25,003 nt of DNA, taken from positions 1-25,003 of the forward strand of contig CAMOLA010000034.1 in the NCBI GenBank assembly GCA_946618265.1. The letters are read 5' to 3'. The notes under the pieces are model-generated. The model worked only from the letters and a program-made list of their open reading frames with translations, was not told the origin of the DNA and ran no database searches. Position numbers and translations under genes: made by a program. Below, piece after piece: positions 22,063 through 25,003 of the stretch. This DNA comes from an uncultured Eggerthellaceae bacterium. Lineage in GTDB: Bacteria > Actinomycetota > Coriobacteriia > Coriobacteriales > Eggerthellaceae. Numbering within the stretch: position 1 is the first letter of the stretch; each line of letters opens with the position of its first letter.

Positions 22063-23930
22063 GCGAATACGATGACGCGCAACAGCGCGAACTCGACAAG
22101 ACGGCGCAGCGCAAGAAGCGCGGGTACCGGCCAGGCGGTCCGGCGGGCCGCATGATCGTCACCGAGAAGCCCCGGGATTTCAAGGGGACGGTTGGCAAGC
22201 TCATCCGCTTCCTCGGGCGGTTCAAGTTCGCCGTGCTGGCGGCGTTCGTCTTCGCGGTGGGCAACACGGTGTTCGGCATCGTGGGGCCCAAGGTGCTTTC
22301 CGAGGCCACGACCGAGCTGTTCGACGGGCTTGTGGCCAAAGTGCAGGGCACGGGCGGCATCAACTTCGAGGCCATCCAGGCGATTCTGCTTACGACGCTG
22401 GTCATATACCTGTTCTCGATGGCGTGCCAGTTCGTGCAGGGCTGGATCTTGACCTACGTATCGCAGCGCACGTGCTACGAGTTCCGCCGCGAGATCTCCG
22501 AGAAGATCGACCGTCTGCCGGTCGGCTACTTCGAACGCACGTCGACAGGCGACACGCTCTCGCGCATCACCAACGACGTCGACACGCTCGGACAAAGCCT
22601 CAACCAGGGCATATCGGAGCTGCTGCGCGCGGTTGTGACCATCGTGGGCGTCGTCGTCATGATGCTGACCATCAACGTGTACATGACGCTGGTCACGTTG
22701 CTCATCGTGCCGGCTTCGCTCATCCTCATCCGCGTCATCGTCAAGCGCTCGCAAAAGCACTTCTATGCGCAGCAGGCCAACTTGGGCACGATCGACGGCC
22801 AGGTCGAGGAGACGTTTTCGGGCCATGCCATCGTGAAGGCCTACGGGCGTGAGCAGGCGGCCATCGCCGAGTTCGAGGACACGAACGCCCGCCTGTTCGA
22901 GAGCGCGTGGAAGTCGCAGTTCCTGTCGGGCCTCATGCGCCCGGCGATGGACCTCATCGGGAACCTGGCCTATATCGTCGTGGCTGTCATGGGATGCGTG
23001 TTCGCGGCGGGCGGCGTCATCACGGTCGGCGATATCCAGGCGTTCATCCAGTACGTGAAGAACTTCACGCAGCCCATCACGCAGCTCGCGCAAGTGGCCA
23101 ACGTGCTGCAGCAGACGGCTGCCGCCGCCGAGCGCGTGTTCGAGTTCCTCGAGGCCGACGAAGAGGCCGTCGAGCAAGCCGACGTCGATACGCGGGCGCT
23201 TTCGTGCGATGTGGAATTCGACCACGTGCGGTTCGGCTACGACCCGGACGTTCCCATCATCAAGGATTTCAGCGCGCAGGTCGCACAAGGCCAGACGGTC
23301 GCGTTCGTGGGCCCGACCGGTGCCGGCAAGACGACGCTCGTCAAGCTGCTCATGCGCTTTTACGACGTGCAGGGCGGCGCCATCCGCATCGGCGGCACGG
23401 ACGTTCGCGACATTCCGCGCGAGGACGTGCGCGAGCTGTTCGGCATGGTGCTGCAAGACACCTGGCTGTTCCACGGCACCGTGCGCGACAACATACGCTA
23501 CGGCAAACCCGACGCCACCGACGAGGAAATCGAGGAAGCGGCGCGCCGTGCCTTCGCGCATCATTTCATCGAGACGCTACCGGGCGGGTACGACTGCATG
23601 ATCAACGAGGATGCGAGCAACATTTCCGCTGGCCAGCGCCAGCTGCTCACGATAGCGCGCGCGTTTTTGGCCAACCGCCGCATGCTCGTGCTCGACGAGG
23701 CTACAAGCTCGGTCGACACGCGCACCGAGCGCCGCATCCAGGAGGCCATGGACAACCTGATGGCCGGTCGCACGTCGTTCGTCATCGCGCATCGCCTGTC
23801 CACCATCCGCGACGCCGACCTGATCGTCGTCATCCGCGAGGGCGACATCGTCGAGCAGGGCACCCATGACGAGCTCATCGCCTTGAACGGCTTCTACGCC
23901 GAGCTGTACAACTCGCAGTTCGCGGAGTAA
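22059..23930 (+). CDS. ABC exporter half-transporter, catalytic partner
   Basis: A 623-residue half-transporter with a 4-bp ATGA overlap with the preceding subunit, so the two are translationally coupled and probably form a heterodimer. After a basic N-terminus there are six membrane helices. The ATPase carries Walker A GPTGAGKTT (418-426), canonical Walker B LDE (D546, E547) and switch His578 (IAHR). Its signature is ISAGQ (522-526) instead of LSGGQ. This is the exact complement of the other subunit: the site made of this Walker B and the partner's VSGGQ is intact, while the opposite site is degenerate on both faces. Such exporters move drugs, lipids or peptides; the substrate here cannot be read. 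Confidence 0.93.
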   Translation: MSEYDDAQQRELDKTAQRKKRGYRPGGPAGRMIVTEKPRDFKGTVGKLIRFLGRFKFAVLAAFVFAVGNTVFGIVGPKVLSEATTELFDGLVAKVQGTGGINFEAIQAILLTTLVIYLFSMACQFVQGWILTYVSQRTCYEFRREISEKIDRLPVGYFERTSTGDTLSRITNDVDTLGQSLNQGISELLRAVVTIVGVVVMMLTINVYMTLVTLLIVPASLILIRVIVKRSQKHFYAQQANLGTIDGQVEETFSGHAIVKAYGREQAAIAEFEDTNARLFESAWKSQFLSGLMRPAMDLIGNLAYIVVAVMGCVFAAGGVITVGDIQAFIQYVKNFTQPITQLAQVANVLQQTAAAAERVFEFLEADEEAVEQADVDTRALSCDVEFDHVRFGYDPDVPIIKDFSAQVAQGQTVAFVGPTGAGKTTLVKLLMRFYDVQGGAIRIGGTDVRDIPREDVRELFGMVLQDTWLFHGTVRDNIRYGKPDATDEEIEEAARRAFAHHFIETLPGGYDCMINEDASNISAGQRQLLTIARAFLANRRMLVLDEATSSVDTRTERRIQEAMDNLMAGRTSFVIAHRLSTIRDADLIVVIREGDIVEQGTHDELIALNGFYAELYNSQFAE

Positions 23931-23991
23931 GAGACGGCAGAGGGACAGGTGGTTTGTCGTCCTCGATGAGTCGGCGCCCCCTGCCACATGG

Positions 23992-23997
23992 TAGAAT
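23992..23997 (+). promoter_or_regulatory. Candidate -10 box giving a leaderless hslO mRNA
   Basis: TAGAAT ends 7 bases before the ATG at 24005, so transcription would start at or next to the A of the start codon. No ribosome binding site lies in front of that ATG. No clear -35 box. Confidence 0.45.
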
Positions 23998-24004
23998 TGC
24001 CGCC

Positions 24005-24919
24005 ATGGAAACGAACGTCATAGATTTCGAAGATGCCCGCGTGCGCGCGGGTGATTACCTGGTGCGTGGGACCGCGGCCTATGGGATGGTGCGCGCGTTC
24101 GCGATCACGGCGCGCGGCGTCGTGCAGGCCGCGCACGACAATCACGGCACCGCGGCGGTGGTCACGGCTGCGCTCGGGCGGCTCATGATGGGCGCGCTCA
24201 TGATGGGGTCGATGTTCAAGGAACCCGACGAGCTCATCACGCTCATCGTCAAGGGGGATGGTCCCGTCAAGGCGCTCACCGTCACTGCGAACTGCGAGGG
24301 GCAGGTGAAGGGCTTTCCCGCATACCCGCATGTGTGGCTGCCGCTCAACGACAAGGGCAAGCTCGACGTGGGCCGTGCCGTGGGCACGGGCACGCTTTCG
24401 GTCGTGCGCGACCTGCCGGGAAGCGAACCGTACTCGAGCAGGGTCGAGCTCGTGACCGGGGAAATCGCCGATGACCTGACGAACTATTTCGCGGTGAGCG
24501 ACCAGATCGCAACGTCCGTGGGACTTGGGGTGCTCGTGGCGCCCGACGAGAACGTCGAATGCGCGGGCGGCTTCATCGTGCAGCTCATGCCCGATTGCAT
24601 CGACGAAGTGGCCGAGCGCATCGAGGACAACCTGGCGCATCTGACGTCTGTCACGGCGCTCATGCGCGAAGGCGCGGCGCCGACCGATTTGCTGCAGCGC
24701 GTGCTGGACGGGCTCGATTACCAGGAGCTTGAGGTTACGCCCGTCGAGTTCCACTGCGGGTGCAACGAAGAGCGCGCCGCACGCGCCACCATGGCGCTCG
24801 GTCCCGACGAGCTGCGGGACATGATCGATACGGGCGAAACCGCCGAGGTCTGCTGCCATTTCTGCGGCCGGCGCCACTACCTGGCGCCCGAGCGCTTGCG
24901 CGCGCTGCTCGGCGAATGA
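24005..24919 (+). CDS. hslO: Hsp33 redox-regulated chaperone
   Basis: A 304-residue Hsp33, the cytoplasmic holdase that is switched on by oxidation. The C-terminal zinc-binding switch is present: C251-x-C253 in FHCGC and C284-x2-C287 in CCHFC, with an additional C283 next to it. The N-terminal domain shows the family pattern from DYLVRGTAAYG and LGRLMMGALMMG, then ITLIVKGDGPVKALTVTANCEGQVKG. The length is normal for the family. The ATG at 24005 begins the homologous region. It has no ribosome binding site but has a TAGAAT hexamer just upstream, suggesting leaderless translation. It lies 74 bp after the exporter operon, probably under its own promoter. Confidence 0.95.
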   Translation: METNVIDFEDARVRAGDYLVRGTAAYGMVRAFAITARGVVQAAHDNHGTAAVVTAALGRLMMGALMMGSMFKEPDELITLIVKGDGPVKALTVTANCEGQVKGFPAYPHVWLPLNDKGKLDVGRAVGTGTLSVVRDLPGSEPYSSRVELVTGEIADDLTNYFAVSDQIATSVGLGVLVAPDENVECAGGFIVQLMPDCIDEVAERIEDNLAHLTSVTALMREGAAPTDLLQRVLDGLDYQELEVTPVEFHCGCNEERAARATMALGPDELRDMIDTGETAEVCCHFCGRRHYLAPERLRALLGE

Positions 24920-24947
24920 CGCCCGGTGCCGGCTATCGGCGCGTCAG

Positions 24948-25003
24948 TGACCGAAAGGGAGTCTCCCCAACGGTCACGGACCGAAAGGGAGACTCCCTTT
25001 CGG
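24948..25003. repeat. Paired REP-like palindromes, cut by the window end
   Basis: Two units of the GGGAGTCTCCC family (24948-24976 imperfect, 24978-25003 near perfect and truncated by the window end) follow the Hsp33 stop by 28 bases. The pairing mirrors the pair at 14172-14229. Confidence 0.8.

Noticed and set aside
21795..23564. 589-residue minus-strand open frame across the exporter genes
   Set aside because: It is antisense to two clear ABC subunits with intact motifs. Composition is typical of a shadow frame.
23931..23991. Terminator between the exporter operon and hslO
   Set aside because: GGCAGAGGG and CCCCCTGCC could pair with one mismatch, but the loop is long and no T-tract follows, so I did not call it.

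Overview
This 25 kb window is high-GC, with genes on both strands and relatively long intergenic gaps. The gene mix is a Y-family polymerase with a YolD-like partner, a free PASTA lipoprotein, a SpoIIE-type phosphatase with a STAS protein, a CmpB-domain membrane protein and a heterodimeric ABC exporter. Together with abundant GC-rich palindromes it suggests a Gram-positive actinobacterium of the Coriobacteriia/Eggerthellaceae type. That placement is inferred from composition and family resemblance, not from a marker gene. There are no rRNA genes, no complete tRNA, no phage genes and no transposase.

Layout, left to right. 1-619 has no gene: it holds a 192-bp-period duplication with a tRNA 3'-end-like fragment, several hairpins, and a five-copy motif array spaced about 52 bp. 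620-1441 (-) is an epoxyqueuosine-reductase-like double [4Fe-4S] protein. 1821-3504 (-) is a coupled pair, a Y-family DNA polymerase and a YolD-like protein. 3815-5182 (+) is a lipoprotein made of six PASTA repeats with its own terminator. 5264-6108 has no gene but holds a 20-bp tandem repeat, a 188-bp hairpin element and a 59-bp palindrome. 6109-7509 (-) is a membrane-anchored C39-like peptidase with a Ser/Arg-rich tail. 7705-8631 (-) is an RsmB/NOP RNA m5C methyltransferase. 8850-12036 (+) is a partner-switching module: a membrane sensor fused to a PP2C phosphatase and a GHKL kinase-like domain, then a STAS antagonist. 12136-13764 (+) is a CmpB-like multi-pass protein flanked by coiled coils. 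14231-15163 (-) is a diacylglycerol-kinase-family lipid kinase. 15449-15808 (+) is a hypothetical protein. 16115-17779 (+) is a membrane-anchored polysaccharide deacetylase, again with a Ser/Arg-rich tail. 18167-19123 (-) is CorA. 19597-23930 (+) is a two-gene ABC exporter with one degenerate ATP site. 24005-24919 (+) is Hsp33, probably translated from a leaderless mRNA.

Functionally the window is mostly envelope biology (PASTA lipoprotein, extracytoplasmic peptidase and deacetylase, lipid kinase, exporter, CorA) plus stress response (translesion polymerase, partner switching, Hsp33).

The most unusual feature is the density of palindromic or inverted-repeat elements. At least nine distinct types are visible. 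One (17842-17984) is flanked by an 8-bp direct repeat within a terminator T-tract, as expected of a MITE. Another (21069-21210) lies in frame inside the ABC exporter gene and lengthens the linker between membrane and ATPase domains. Several smaller palindromes sit 1-30 bp after stop codons. None of these was compared with other genomes; all claims rest on reading this sequence.
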